Shown one piece after another: positions 18,277-26,868 of a DNA stretch of 64,000 nucleotides (positions are counted from its first letter, which is position 1; the number at the start of each line of letters is the position of its first letter). This DNA is from Collinsella sp. (GTDB lineage Bacteria > Actinomycetota > Coriobacteriia > Coriobacteriales > Coriobacteriaceae). Below the pieces are notes generated by a model that saw only the letters and a program-made list of their open reading frames with translations, did not search any database and had not been told where the DNA came from. The stretch lies in assembly GCA_019414545.1 (NCBI GenBank), contig DXLV01000005.1, positions 16,577-80,576 on the forward strand, in the 5' to 3' direction. The position numbers and the translations under genes were made by a program.

Positions 18277-20478
18277 TTATTCGCTGTAGCGGGTAGCGAT
18301 GGCAGCTTGTACCATGCCGGCGCTTATGAGGTAGGTCACCAGGAAGTAGCCACCGTATGCTGCCAGGAAGATTGCACAGGTGAGGCCCACGGTGCCGCCG
18401 ATGCTCATATCTCCGAATATGCTCACCAGCTCGATAATCACCTTGAGCGCCACAAAGGAGTGCGCCAGGCCCACTGCCAGCGGGAACAAGAAGAATACCG
18501 CTTGCTGCGCCATCACCGAATGGCGAATCTGGCGGTCGTCACAGCCGATCTGTGCCAGCACACGATAGCTGCGGCTGCCGTCGGCCACATTGGAGAGCTG
18601 CTGGATCGACAGTATCGCCGCGCACGCAACGACCAGTACAAAGCCAATGTAGATGGCCAGATAGCTAATCATGCCGTTCATTTGCGCTGCTTGCGTGTAC
18701 ATCTCGGAGCGTGTGATGAAGATTCCCCATGACCCCGGCTCCTTGCCGTCAACGAGCAGATTGTCGAGCAAAGTGTATTTAATGCTCTCGTCTGCCTCGG
18801 TCGTATCCATCCCCTGTTTGTAATTAACGAGCAGGCTACTGGAATACGGCTGCAGATTAAGTTGGGACAACAGCTCGTCGGCAACGACGACGGTACCCGG
18901 ATTACTGCCCATCGCCGAGTTGGCGATGGCCGCCGTGTCCTTGTCCGACTTATCGGTTGCGGGCTTGAGCTCATGCCCGCCCAAGGTGAGGGTATGGCCG
19001 CCGGCCATGTACTTGGTGTACAGGTCGCCCAGCTCACCGCCCATATCACACGTAAGCAGGTACTGGTCGCGGCCAATGCTCACCGGCTCCTCGCCCATCA
19101 TCTGGCGCAGTTTGTTGTACTGGCTCGCCAGCGTCACAAACAGACCCATCGTATCGGCATTGCTACCCCCGAGCGCCTTGGGGAGCTTTTCGCCCATGGT
19201 CTTGCACATCTCACCCGCAGACACCGAAGGATTCGAACCGCCAAACGGGTAACTCAGATACGAATCGATCTGAACATGCTCACCGGCAACATCGGCGATA
19301 TTGACCTTCTTGCCGGTCTCGTCGTTGTTGTCCGCCGACTTGCCCTTGCCGTGCCATGCGGAGTACAAATCGACCGTTGTATCGGCTAGCACCATGCGGT
19401 CGGCTTCAGACGGATTGACATATTCTTTGTAGTAGTCGAGCGTATCGGGCGTGTAATAGACATACGTCTGTGACACGTCAACAGGGTTATAGCGCTCCAG
19501 GTTTTCGTTCATCACATTGGCAATCGACATACCGCACGTCACCGAGGTGATGGCCAAAAACAGGAGCATCGCGATGACGCCCATCGAAAAGCACACCGTG
19601 TTGACCTTGGCCGCAAGCTGGCGCACGGTAAACATGTTGAGTCCGCGCCAATACACGCCGCGCAGGCTCTGCAGCAGCTTGATGAGCATGCCCGAGAGTC
19701 CCCAGAACAGGGCAAAGGTGCCCACGGTAACCATAGCGGTCGTAATGCCAAACTGGTTCATGGCCTCTTGCAGCTTGCTGTCCGTCGCGGTTAGCGGGAA
19801 CCCATCACGTAGCAGACGGTAATAGGCCACGCCCACAAGCGCCACGCCCACGACAAAGATGGCAATCGCAATCCAGGGGTTGCGTGTCTTGATGCTCTCG
19901 TTGCGACGCTCGGCACCCATAAGCTCGATGAGTTTGGTACGACGCACGGCGCGAAGGTTCAGCAGTAGCGTGAGCACAAACATTACGAGCATGCAAGCAA
20001 GGGTCAGGTTGAACGCATGCACCGAGAAAAAGAAGTGGAAATTGGCGATCTGTGTCTTAAAGAGCGAGGCCGTAAAGAACGTCATGAGCTGGGAGAGTCC
20101 CATACCCAGCACAATGCCGGCGACAAAGGCCACGACCGAGACAATCACGGTCTCGAGCGCCATGATCGTGGCGACGCGCCCGCGCCCCATGCCGAGCACC
20201 TGGTACAGGCCAAACTCCTTCTTGCGGCGTTTCATGATGAAGTTATTGGCATACACCATCAAAAAGGCCATGACACCGGCCAAAAAGTACGTCAGGTCGC
20301 CGAGCATGCTGCCCATTACCTGCGCCAAGCCCTCTTCATCGATTCCGGCGATGTCGACCTGCATTGAGATGGTGTTAAAGGCATAGAAGACCGTGACGCC
20401 CAGGGTGAGCGTCAAAAGGTAGACGAGGTAGTCGCGGCCGGCGCGGCGGACGTTGCCCCAAGCGAGTTTACAGAGCAT
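18277..20478 (-). CDS. FtsX-type ABC permease (BceB-like)
   Basis: 733 aa. Four hydrophobic segments lie in the first 200 residues, single and paired segments follow in the middle, a large extracellular domain spans about residues 340-600, and three or four helices end the protein. This is the layout of BceB/YtsD permeases, which work with a BceA ATPase in sensing and resisting cell-wall-active peptides such as bacitracin or lantibiotics. The start codon lies inside the 3' end of the ATPase gene (11-bp overlap). No two-component system, the usual partner, is adjacent, so the inducing signal is unknown. A GTG four codons upstream is an alternative start. Confidence 0.88.
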   Translation of the reverse strand: MLCKLAWGNVRRAGRDYLVYLLTLTLGVTVFYAFNTISMQVDIAGIDEEGLAQVMGSMLGDLTYFLAGVMAFLMVYANNFIMKRRKKEFGLYQVLGMGRGRVATIMALETVIVSVVAFVAGIVLGMGLSQLMTFFTASLFKTQIANFHFFFSVHAFNLTLACMLVMFVLTLLLNLRAVRRTKLIELMGAERRNESIKTRNPWIAIAIFVVGVALVGVAYYRLLRDGFPLTATDSKLQEAMNQFGITTAMVTVGTFALFWGLSGMLIKLLQSLRGVYWRGLNMFTVRQLAAKVNTVCFSMGVIAMLLFLAITSVTCGMSIANVMNENLERYNPVDVSQTYVYYTPDTLDYYKEYVNPSEADRMVLADTTVDLYSAWHGKGKSADNNDETGKKVNIADVAGEHVQIDSYLSYPFGGSNPSVSAGEMCKTMGEKLPKALGGSNADTMGLFVTLASQYNKLRQMMGEEPVSIGRDQYLLTCDMGGELGDLYTKYMAGGHTLTLGGHELKPATDKSDKDTAAIANSAMGSNPGTVVVADELLSQLNLQPYSSSLLVNYKQGMDTTEADESIKYTLLDNLLVDGKEPGSWGIFITRSEMYTQAAQMNGMISYLAIYIGFVLVVACAAILSIQQLSNVADGSRSYRVLAQIGCDDRQIRHSVMAQQAVFFLFPLAVGLAHSFVALKVIIELVSIFGDMSIGGTVGLTCAIFLAAYGGYFLVTYLISAGMVQAAIATRYSE

Positions 20479-21253
20479 CGGAGCCCTCACCGCCCATCAT
20501 GGCAACGACCTCCATAATGCGGTCGAAGAACTCTCGGCGGTCGGTGTCGCCGCGGCGCAGCTCGGTGAAGATCTTGCCGTCGCGAATAAACAGCACACGG
20601 CTCGTGTAGCTGGCGGCAAAGCTGTCGTGCGTGACCATGAGCACCGTGGCGCGCAGGCGGCGGTTAAGGGCCTCCAGGCTCTCGAGCAGCAGACGGGCGC
20701 TCTTGGAATCGAGGGCGCCGGTGGGCTCGTCGGCCATGATCATGGTGGGGTCGGTGACGAGCGCGCGAGCCGCGGCAACGCGCTGCTGCTGGCCGCCCGA
20801 CATTTGGTAGGGATACTTGTCGAGCACCTGACTGATGGACAGGCGCGCTGCCACATCCTGCACGCGGGTCGAGATCTCCGCCGAGTTTGTACGGGCGATG
20901 GTGAGCGGCAGGGCGATGTTCTCGCGTGCCGTGAGCGTATCGAGCAGGTTAGAGTCCTGGAAGATAAAGCCCAGCTCCTCGCGGCGGAACTGCGAGAGCT
21001 TGGCCTGCTTCATGCGTGTTACGTCCTGGCCGTTGATGCGGATGGTGCCGCTCGTAGCGCTATCGATGGTCGAGACGCAGTTGAGCAACGTCGACTTGCC
21101 CGAGCCCGAGGCGCCCATGATGCCAACGAATTCGCCGCGGTTGACGGTAAAGCTGACGTCGTTGAGCGCGCGGGTCACGTTGCCCAGCGCTCCATATACC
21201 TTTTCGAGATGCGCGACCTCCAGTACCGGGGTCGCCATGTGCGTGGTTTGCAT
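20468..21253 (-). CDS. ABC transporter ATPase (BceA-like)
   Basis: 261 aa. Walker [10 protein letters not shown] (about residues 50-58), Q-loop [18 protein letters not shown], signature [15 protein letters not shown] and Walker [12 protein letters not shown] are all present, typical of the MacB/LolD/BceA group. The ATG at 21253 has AAGGA 7 bases upstream. It forms a two-gene operon with the permease that overlaps it. Confidence 0.93.
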   Translation of the reverse strand: MQTTHMATPVLEVAHLEKVYGALGNVTRALNDVSFTVNRGEFVGIMGASGSGKSTLLNCVSTIDSATSGTIRINGQDVTRMKQAKLSQFRREELGFIFQDSNLLDTLTARENIALPLTIARTNSAEISTRVQDVAARLSISQVLDKYPYQMSGGQQQRVAAARALVTDPTMIMADEPTGALDSKSARLLLESLEALNRRLRATVLMVTHDSFAASYTSRVLFIRDGKIFTELRRGDTDRREFFDRIMEVVAMMGGEGSDAL

Positions 21254-21397
21254 ACCGAGTCCTTTCTTGCGATTAGTCTACGGCATCTATAGTCGCAAGA
21301 AGCCGAGTCGGCTACCATCGATATGGCTTACGCTTGCCTTACCGTTGTGTAAGGTAAGAGTAGCCTGCCATGTGTTGATGTTGAGAGAGGGCTCCTG

Positions 21398-22375
21398 TTG
21401 AAGACTGTTCATGTTGCCGCTGGGATCATTCGCAAGGAAGGATCTGACGAGCTGCTTGCCGTGCAGCGCGGCTACGGCGACATGCAGGGACTTTGGGAGT
21501 TCCCAGGCGGCAAACTTCTGCGCGGCGAGACGCCCGAAGACGCCGTGCGCCGCGAGCTTATGGAAGAGCTGCAGGTAAAGGTCACCAACCTGCGTGACTT
21601 CTACACCGTTGAGTATGACTACCCCGATTTTCATCTCTCAATGGAGTGTTACTACTGCTCGCTGGCTAAAGAGTCTGGCGAGCCCCAGAAACACGACCGC
21701 CAGCTTGATATCCGCTGGATTCCGCGGACGTCTCTTGCCACCGTTGAGTGGATGCCCGCCGACAAGGGACTCATTGACGCCCTGATTGAGCTGAAGGAAG
21801 ACCGGCTTGATGCCAACGACGCCGAGGCCGCCACGGCCGACAAGCCTGCTACCAAGCCCAAGCGCAAACATAAGCGCCGCAGCAAAAAGCGCCCCAAGCC
21901 CGGCCTGTTGGACGGTATCGACACCTCGGACCTTTCCGCCGACGAGCGCGAGCTGGTACGTCGTCGTGCCGCTATTAAAAAGTCCATGAAAGGCAACAAA
22001 CGCGCCGACACCAAGCCCGAGCTGCTTGTACGTCAGCGTCTGCGGGCAGCAGGCCTTACGGGCTATCGCCTGGAATGGAAGGTTCCCGGCAAACCCGATA
22101 TCGCCTTTCCCGGGCGCAAGATCGCCATCTTTGTCAACGGCTGTTTTTGGCATCGCTGCCCCAAGTGCAACCCCAGCCAGCCCAAACGTAACGTTGAGTT
22201 TTGGGAGGCAAAGTTCCGTCGCAACGTCGAGCGCGACCGCGCTGCCGTGGCAGCACTCACTCAAATGGGCTGGACACCCATAACCATCTGGGAATGCGAA
22301 CTCAAAAAAGACCGCATCGACGCCACCATGGAAAAGGTCATCGAGCAGGTGCGCGCCGCCGCACCTCAGCGCTAA
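21398..22375 (+). CDS. Nudix (MutT-like) hydrolase fused to a Vsr-type endonuclease
   Basis: 325 aa with two DNA-maintenance domains. Residues 1-130 form a Nudix domain of the MutT type (which removes oxidised dGTP in that family); the box runs from Gly38 to Val60 (GGKLLRGETPEDAVRRELME), but the last conserved Gly is Gln. Residues about 148-170 are a very basic linker (KPKRKHKRRSKKRPKPG). Residues 195-325 match very-short-patch-repair endonuclease: KRADTKPELLVR, PGKPDIAFPGRKIAIFVNGC with the catalytic-type Asp234, FWHRCPKC with His252, FWEAKFRRNVERD and IWEC. Vsr nicks T:G mismatches left by deaminated 5-methylcytosine. No cytosine methylase gene is in the window. The start is TTG at 21398, preceded by GAGAGAGGG. 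Confidence 0.9.
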   Translation: MKTVHVAAGIIRKEGSDELLAVQRGYGDMQGLWEFPGGKLLRGETPEDAVRRELMEELQVKVTNLRDFYTVEYDYPDFHLSMECYYCSLAKESGEPQKHDRQLDIRWIPRTSLATVEWMPADKGLIDALIELKEDRLDANDAEAATADKPATKPKRKHKRRSKKRPKPGLLDGIDTSDLSADERELVRRRAAIKKSMKGNKRADTKPELLVRQRLRAAGLTGYRLEWKVPGKPDIAFPGRKIAIFVNGCFWHRCPKCNPSQPKRNVEFWEAKFRRNVERDRAAVAALTQMGWTPITIWECELKKDRIDATMEKVIEQVRAAAPQR

Positions 22376-22629
22376 CAGCAAGCATCCACACGCTCCGCAC
22401 GTCCGCGCCACATCCACGTCACAAACCTTAGAAAGCCCTTAAGCCCAAAACCTTTCAAGAGTGTTATTTGATACCTCTGACCTGCAGTTTCATTGTTATA
22501 TCAAACCCTGTTAAGCCTTTCTTTAGCGCTTCCTTATCAGCGCTCGCGGCATAATGTAGCCAACGCACGGGACCTAGCAGCACACCCCGTGCGCAACCTT
22601 TTGGTGGACATCGAGGAGGCCGCACGAGC

Positions 22630-22839
22630 ATGCATTCTTCCAATGACGCAACACAGCAGCCATCCCTAACACATGCAGACCTTTTCTCCTTCCCCCCGAC
22701 ACAGAGAAATGGCCTCCTCGACTCCCCCACCACAAAAGCAAAACGCTCAACCGACCAGAACCTCAACTTGCGAGCATCGTTCGAAAAGCTCCAAGCATCC
22801 CTAAACAAGGCGTTCCCCGAACAGGCAAGAGCAATCTAA
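22630..22839 (+). CDS. Small hypothetical protein
   Basis: A 69-aa frame starting at an ATG with GAGGAGG about 10 bases upstream. It ends 25 bases before the AraC-type gene. The sequence is polar, rich in Ser, Thr, Gln and Asn, without membrane segments or a known motif. The good ribosome-binding site is the main support; the composition does not look strongly coding. Confidence 0.3.
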   Translation: MHSSNDATQQPSLTHADLFSFPPTQRNGLLDSPTTKAKRSTDQNLNLRASFEKLQASLNKAFPEQARAI

Positions 22840-22864
22840 GCCCATCGCGCTTTATACTGATGCC

Positions 22865-23803
22865 ATGCGAAACATGGATCACATAGAATTGCACCGCGGA
22901 GGACGCGAGGAAGCGTTTCCCGAGACCGCCGATGACTGGCCCTATATTGCCGAACGCGCAGAATTCGCTCGCTATCCGGGCAATTCCGTCCCCTGGCACT
23001 GGCATTCCGAAGTTGAGCTTTTCTACATGGAGCAGGGAGCGATTGACTATCGAACGCGCGCGGCTCATGAGCACGTACGCTTTGAGGAAGGGTCCGCCGG
23101 CTTTATCAACGGCGGCGTTTTGCACAGCACGCTGCAATCACCCAATTCGGCACCAGCCATTCAAATGTTGCATATCTTTCAGCCGTCGATGCTCGGCGAT
23201 CCCGCGGGACGCCTTCAAAAGCGCTATATCAATCCTTTACTGCAATGTCGAGGCGTCGATGTGCTCAAATGGTCGCCCACCAACCCCGACGATATGCCCT
23301 TTATCGATTTGCTAAAGAGTTCCTTTAACCACGACCTTCAACGGCCGCAGAACGAGATGGCGCTTCGGAATAGCTTGTCAGAGCTCTGGATTCAGATTTA
23401 CGCCAAGGCCGAACCGCTCTTTTCCTCAGACAACGCCTCTTGGATGACCAACCGCGACGTACAGTTCAAGGCAATCCTGGACTATATCCGCGCAAACTAT
23501 GCAGCCGCTATAGATGTGCCCCAGATGGCATCTGCAGCCGGCGTAAGCGAAAGAGAGTGTTACCGCATTATCGAAGCTTGCGCAGGAACGACCCCGGCGG
23601 CATATCTGCGCGCATACCGCGTAAACCGTGTTTGCGAACTTTTGGCACACACCACGCGAACGGTCCAGACAGTCGCGCGCCAATGCGGCTTTGCGACAGC
23701 AAGCCATCTTGGCCAGGTATTTAAAGAACAAATGGGATGCACTCCTTCGAGCTATCGAGCAGCGAGGCAGAATCTCGATAGCACCAGGCAGAAATCCCGC
23801 TAG
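22865..23803 (+). CDS. AraC family transcriptional regulator
   Basis: 312 aa. The N-terminal cupin-like sensor has PWHWHSEVELFYMEQG at about residues 40-55. The C-terminal double helix-turn-helix occupies about residues 210-305 (DVPQMASAAGVSERECYRII and the second motif TVQTVARQCGFATASHLGQVFK). It precedes the HAD gene by 56 bp on the same strand. The effector and targets cannot be read from the sequence; sugar-responsive regulators often have this layout. Confidence 0.9.
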   Translation: MRNMDHIELHRGGREEAFPETADDWPYIAERAEFARYPGNSVPWHWHSEVELFYMEQGAIDYRTRAAHEHVRFEEGSAGFINGGVLHSTLQSPNSAPAIQMLHIFQPSMLGDPAGRLQKRYINPLLQCRGVDVLKWSPTNPDDMPFIDLLKSSFNHDLQRPQNEMALRNSLSELWIQIYAKAEPLFSSDNASWMTNRDVQFKAILDYIRANYAAAIDVPQMASAAGVSERECYRIIEACAGTTPAAYLRAYRVNRVCELLAHTTRTVQTVARQCGFATASHLGQVFKEQMGCTPSSYRAARQNLDSTRQKSR

Positions 23804-23859
23804 CCTTTCTTCTGTCACCGCATCAAACTTGCAGGCAAACAACAGAGAGGAGCAATCAT

Positions 23860-24483
23860 ATGAAGCACTTTGACCATATCGTATTTGACGTTGATGGGAC
23901 ATTGGCAGATACAGAAGAAAGCGTTCTATCATCGCTTGTCCAGATTGTCCAAGAAGAGACCGGCAAAACGCTCCCCCGACACGAGCTTGAATTTGCCCTC
24001 GGCATACCCGGCAAGGATGCCCTTGAGAAACTTGGAATCTACTCGCAGGCAACGTTGAATCGCTGGTGCCAAGTTGCTGCCAGTTTTAAAAGCACCATCA
24101 GCGTGTTTCCAGACTTGCTTGAAGTCATCGCAACACTCGCCAACAACGGCTGCAAACTTGGCATCGTCTCCTCACGTGCGCGCGACGAATACACAGACGA
24201 AATTGCACCCCTTGGCTTCGATAAGTTTTTTGAACACATCATCCTTGTCGAAGACACAACCGAACATAAACCCGCACCCGCTCCCATGCTCGAATATCTC
24301 CGGCGTACGGGCGCGAATCCTGGCAACGTCGTCTACGTTGGCGACACCGTCTACGACGAACAATGCGCAACTTCGGCAGGGGTCAGTTTTGCCCGAGCAG
24401 CATGGGGATCACACCAAGACATCCCAAACGCCACCTACAACCTCAAAACCCCCAACGACCTACTAACCCTAACAACCAAATAA
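23860..24483 (+). CDS. HAD superfamily phosphatase (phosphoglycolate phosphatase/beta-phosphoglucomutase-like)
   Basis: 207 aa. Motif I FDVDGTLADTEES supplies the nucleophile Asp. Motif II is IVSSRARDE, a Lys precedes PAPAP (HKPAPAPMLEY), and motif IV GDTVYDEQCA binds Mg2+. A helical cap lies at about residues 15-80. A sugar-phosphate substrate is likely, but the sequence does not say which. The start ATG has GAGAGGAG upstream. It is followed by the large composite hairpin shared with the convergent aldolase gene. Confidence 0.88.
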   Translation: MKHFDHIVFDVDGTLADTEESVLSSLVQIVQEETGKTLPRHELEFALGIPGKDALEKLGIYSQATLNRWCQVAASFKSTISVFPDLLEVIATLANNGCKLGIVSSRARDEYTDEIAPLGFDKFFEHIILVEDTTEHKPAPAPMLEYLRRTGANPGNVVYVGDTVYDEQCATSAGVSFARAAWGSHQDIPNATYNLKTPNDLLTLTTK

Positions 24484-24554
24484 CCCACGCGTCCCACCCT
24501 TTCAGTCCCAACACCACAAGGGCGATTGAGCAGAACGGCTTGGGCGGGTCCCCG

Positions 24555-24600
24555 TACTTAGTTTCCAAAATCATTCCGCAGCGCGAAGGCTTCTTATTAT
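24555..24600. repeat. Degenerate half-copy of the composite hairpin element
   Basis: TTAGTTTCCAAAATCATTCC followed by GCAG resembles the left outer-arm end and internal loop of the element at 8374-8416. No matching right half is present. It probably is the remnant of an older copy next to the intact one at 24648. Confidence 0.45.
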
Positions 24601-24647
24601 TTTCCGCCCTAACGCCACAAGGGCGACGACCTCGAGTAGGTCAACCT

Positions 24648-24772
24648 GGGAGGGACGAGGGCTTAGTTCCCCAATCTTTCCGCAGGGGGCAAAAAGCCTC
24701 GCCGCACGAAGTGCGCAGCGAGGCTTTTTGCATGCCCGAGGACGATTGGGGAACTAAGCCCTCGTCCCTCCC
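24648..24772. repeat. Giant composite hairpin (copy 2), probable bidirectional terminator
   Basis: Perfect 29-bp outer arms (24648-24676 with 24744-24772) and perfect 14-bp inner arms (24689-24702 with 24718-24731) enclose the tip CGCACGAAGTGCGCA. The internal-loop strands TTTCCGCAGGGG and ATGCCCGAGGAC match copy 1 (8364-8510), but both stems are different sequences. It lies between two convergent genes. Confidence 0.85.
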
Positions 24773-24805
24773 CGGGATATGTAGCGAGTCGGAGTACCCT
24801 TGCTG

Positions 24806-25663
24806 TTACTCTGCCTTGCCCACAGAGTTGAGGTTGGTCATGCGGATCTTAACCAGCTCGGTGATCTCACGCATGCCCTCCTTGGCCGGCTTCTTGGGAT
24901 CGAAGCAGGCGGGGTTCTCGGCCATGTAGGCCATGAAGCCCTTGGTGTAGGCCTGACGCAGCTCAGTGGCGTAGTTAACCTTGCAGATGCCGTTCTTCAC
25001 AGCCTCGGCAACCTGCTCATCGGGCACACCGGAGGTGCCGTGCAGAACCAGCGGCACGTCGACGGCGTCGCGGATGGCCTTGACCACGGACTGCTCGATG
25101 TGCGGATCGCTCGTGTACACGCCGTGGCTGGTGCCAACGCCAATAGCGAGAGAGGTGCAGCCGGTGCGCTCGACGAACTCCTTGGCCTCGGCCGGATCGG
25201 TGTAGGGGCTCTCACCCTCAACCGCGGGACCGTCGTCCTCCTTGCCGCCGACCTTGCCGAGCTCAGCCTCGACAGGCACGCCCATGGCGCGGCCAGCATC
25301 GGCGACGGACTTGGTCAGGGCGATGTTGTCCTCGAAGGACTCGTGCGAACCGTCGATCATGACAGAGGTGTAGCCCGTGCGGAAAGCCTGCATGCAGCGG
25401 TCATAGCCATCGCCGTGATCGAGATGCAGAGCGACGGGCACGGAAGCGCGCTCGGCGGCAGCCTTGACCATGCCGTAGAAGTAGTCCAGACCAGCGGTCT
25501 TGATGGTGCCCGGGGTGGTCTGCATGATGACGGGGGACTTGGTCTCCTCGGCAGCGGCCAGAACGGCCATAACAAACTCGAGGTTCTCGACGTTGAACGC
25601 GCCGACGGCGTAGTGGCCGGCCTGAGCGTCCTTGAGCATCTTTTCGGTGGTAACAAGTGCCAT
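24806..25663 (-). CDS. Class II ketose-bisphosphate aldolase
   Basis: 285 aa. Splits fructose-1,6- or tagatose-1,6-bisphosphate to glyceraldehyde-3-phosphate and dihydroxyacetone phosphate, using Zn2+. Signatures: GAFNVENLE, the metal ligands in ALHLDHGDGYD and VEAELGKVGG, SLAIGVGTSHG and PLVLHGTSGVP. The ATG at 25663 has GAGGAG about 10 bases upstream and fits the family N-terminus; the open frame extends further but without support. The window has lacA, lacB and lacC but no class I lacD, so this enzyme could supply the tagatose-bisphosphate aldolase step (inference). A DeoR-type gene is divergent from it. Confidence 0.93.
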   Translation of the reverse strand: MALVTTEKMLKDAQAGHYAVGAFNVENLEFVMAVLAAAEETKSPVIMQTTPGTIKTAGLDYFYGMVKAAAERASVPVALHLDHGDGYDRCMQAFRTGYTSVMIDGSHESFEDNIALTKSVADAGRAMGVPVEAELGKVGGKEDDGPAVEGESPYTDPAEAKEFVERTGCTSLAIGVGTSHGVYTSDPHIEQSVVKAIRDAVDVPLVLHGTSGVPDEQVAEAVKNGICKVNYATELRQAYTKGFMAYMAENPACFDPKKPAKEGMREITELVKIRMTNLNSVGKAE

Positions 25664-25998
25664 GAGCGTTTGCTCCTCTCCCTCGCCCGCATCTGGACAT
25701 CGGGCGTAGTTGTTCACAAGGCGTTTTACCTTGCGTTTTACTGCGCTCATTGTATGAAATTCAGCAGCTTTGCACGTGCGAGATATTGAGCCCATGCAGG
25801 TCAATACAGTCATTTTTGAAAAGCAAACGGAAGAAATTTGAGCCGAGTGAACATGTTCGATATTGAATTATGGGCGTTCAGCGTCTTTCTTTTATAGAAA
25901 AGATAAGTAATCGAAAGGTGTTTTCTTACTCAAAAAGAAAATGAACGAAAATAGAGTCAACACAATTCCTGCAAATTTCAGATGATGATGGAGCAGAT
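25664..25998. promoter_or_regulatory. Divergent promoter region, aldolase / DeoR regulator
   Basis: A 335-bp AT-richer region without genes. It contains repeated GAAA/TTTC words, for example CTTTCTTTTATAGAAAAG (25889-25906) and CGAAAGGTGTTTTC (25912-25925), an arrangement that often marks DeoR-family operators. Exact promoters cannot be fixed by eye. Confidence 0.45.
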
Positions 25999-26802
25999 AT
26001 GGCCCACGCAACAACCCGAGCTTTCGCCGACGAGCGTCGTTCCGCCATCATGGAGATGCTCGATCATAATGCCTCGGTGCAGGTAGCAGAAATCGCCCAG
26101 ACCTTTGGCGTGTCCTCCGTCACCGCCCGAGCCGACCTGGACGCGCTCGCCGAAGCAGGCAAGCTGCGCCGCACGCATGGCGGTGCCGTATCGCTCCACA
26201 AACGCCTGACCGTTTCCACGCAGGATCGCCGCATCAATGTCAACGTCGCCGCCAAGCAGGCCATCGCGCAAAGCGCCATTGAACTCGTCGACAATGGTGA
26301 CACTCTGCTCGTCGACTCGGGCACCACAGCGCTCGAGTTCGTCCGGCTCCTCGACCAGCGCGATGGCATCACCGTCATCACGGCCGACATTACCATTGCC
26401 GATTACATCGACGAGAGCATGCCCTCAGTCGATGTCGTCATGCTGGGCGGGGCACTGCGCAAAGGCCATCGCTATCTGTACGGCCCACTTACCATGCAGG
26501 CGCTCCAAATGGTCCACGCCGATCTTGCCGTAATGTGCCCTGGCGCTTTTGTTCCCGGCTGCGGCTTTACGACCGACTTTCCGCAGATGGCCGAGACCAA
26601 AGCGGCTATGGTCGGTGCCGCTCGTCAAAGTGTCGCCCTCATGGACGCCAGTAAGGTCAACGGACGTGGCATGTACCGCTTTGCCGAGCTGACCGACGTC
26701 AACGCCATCGTGATGGACCGTGACCCCGATCACGCCGTCGCCATCTCAATCGCCGAGACCGTCGACAACGCCCGCCCAAATCTCGTCATCGCCGGCGCTT
26801 AA
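25999..26802 (+). CDS. DeoR/GlpR family transcriptional regulator
   Basis: 267 aa. N-terminal helix-turn-helix with RRSAIMEMLDHNASVQVAEIAQTFGVSSVTARADLD and the family signature KLRRTHGGAV. The C-terminal sugar-phosphate sensor domain has DSGTTALEF and the VMLGGALRKGH segment. It probably controls the divergent aldolase in response to a phosphorylated sugar (inference from position). A hairpin terminator follows at 26807. Confidence 0.92.
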   Translation: MAHATTRAFADERRSAIMEMLDHNASVQVAEIAQTFGVSSVTARADLDALAEAGKLRRTHGGAVSLHKRLTVSTQDRRINVNVAAKQAIAQSAIELVDNGDTLLVDSGTTALEFVRLLDQRDGITVITADITIADYIDESMPSVDVVMLGGALRKGHRYLYGPLTMQALQMVHADLAVMCPGAFVPGCGFTTDFPQMAETKAAMVGAARQSVALMDASKVNGRGMYRFAELTDVNAIVMDRDPDHAVAISIAETVDNARPNLVIAGA

Positions 26803-26806
26803 ACAA

Positions 26807-26845
26807 AAACCACCACAAAGGTGCCTGTCCCCTTTGTGGTGGTTT
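26807..26845. terminator. Bidirectional terminator between deoR-type gene and flavodiiron gene
   Basis: A 15-bp perfect stem (AAACCACCACAAAGG / CCTTTGTGGTGGTTT) surrounds the loop TGCCTGTCC. A and T runs lie on the two sides, and it sits between convergent stop codons. Confidence 0.85.
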
Positions 26846-26868
26846 GAGCGTTAAACGTGAACGTATCG

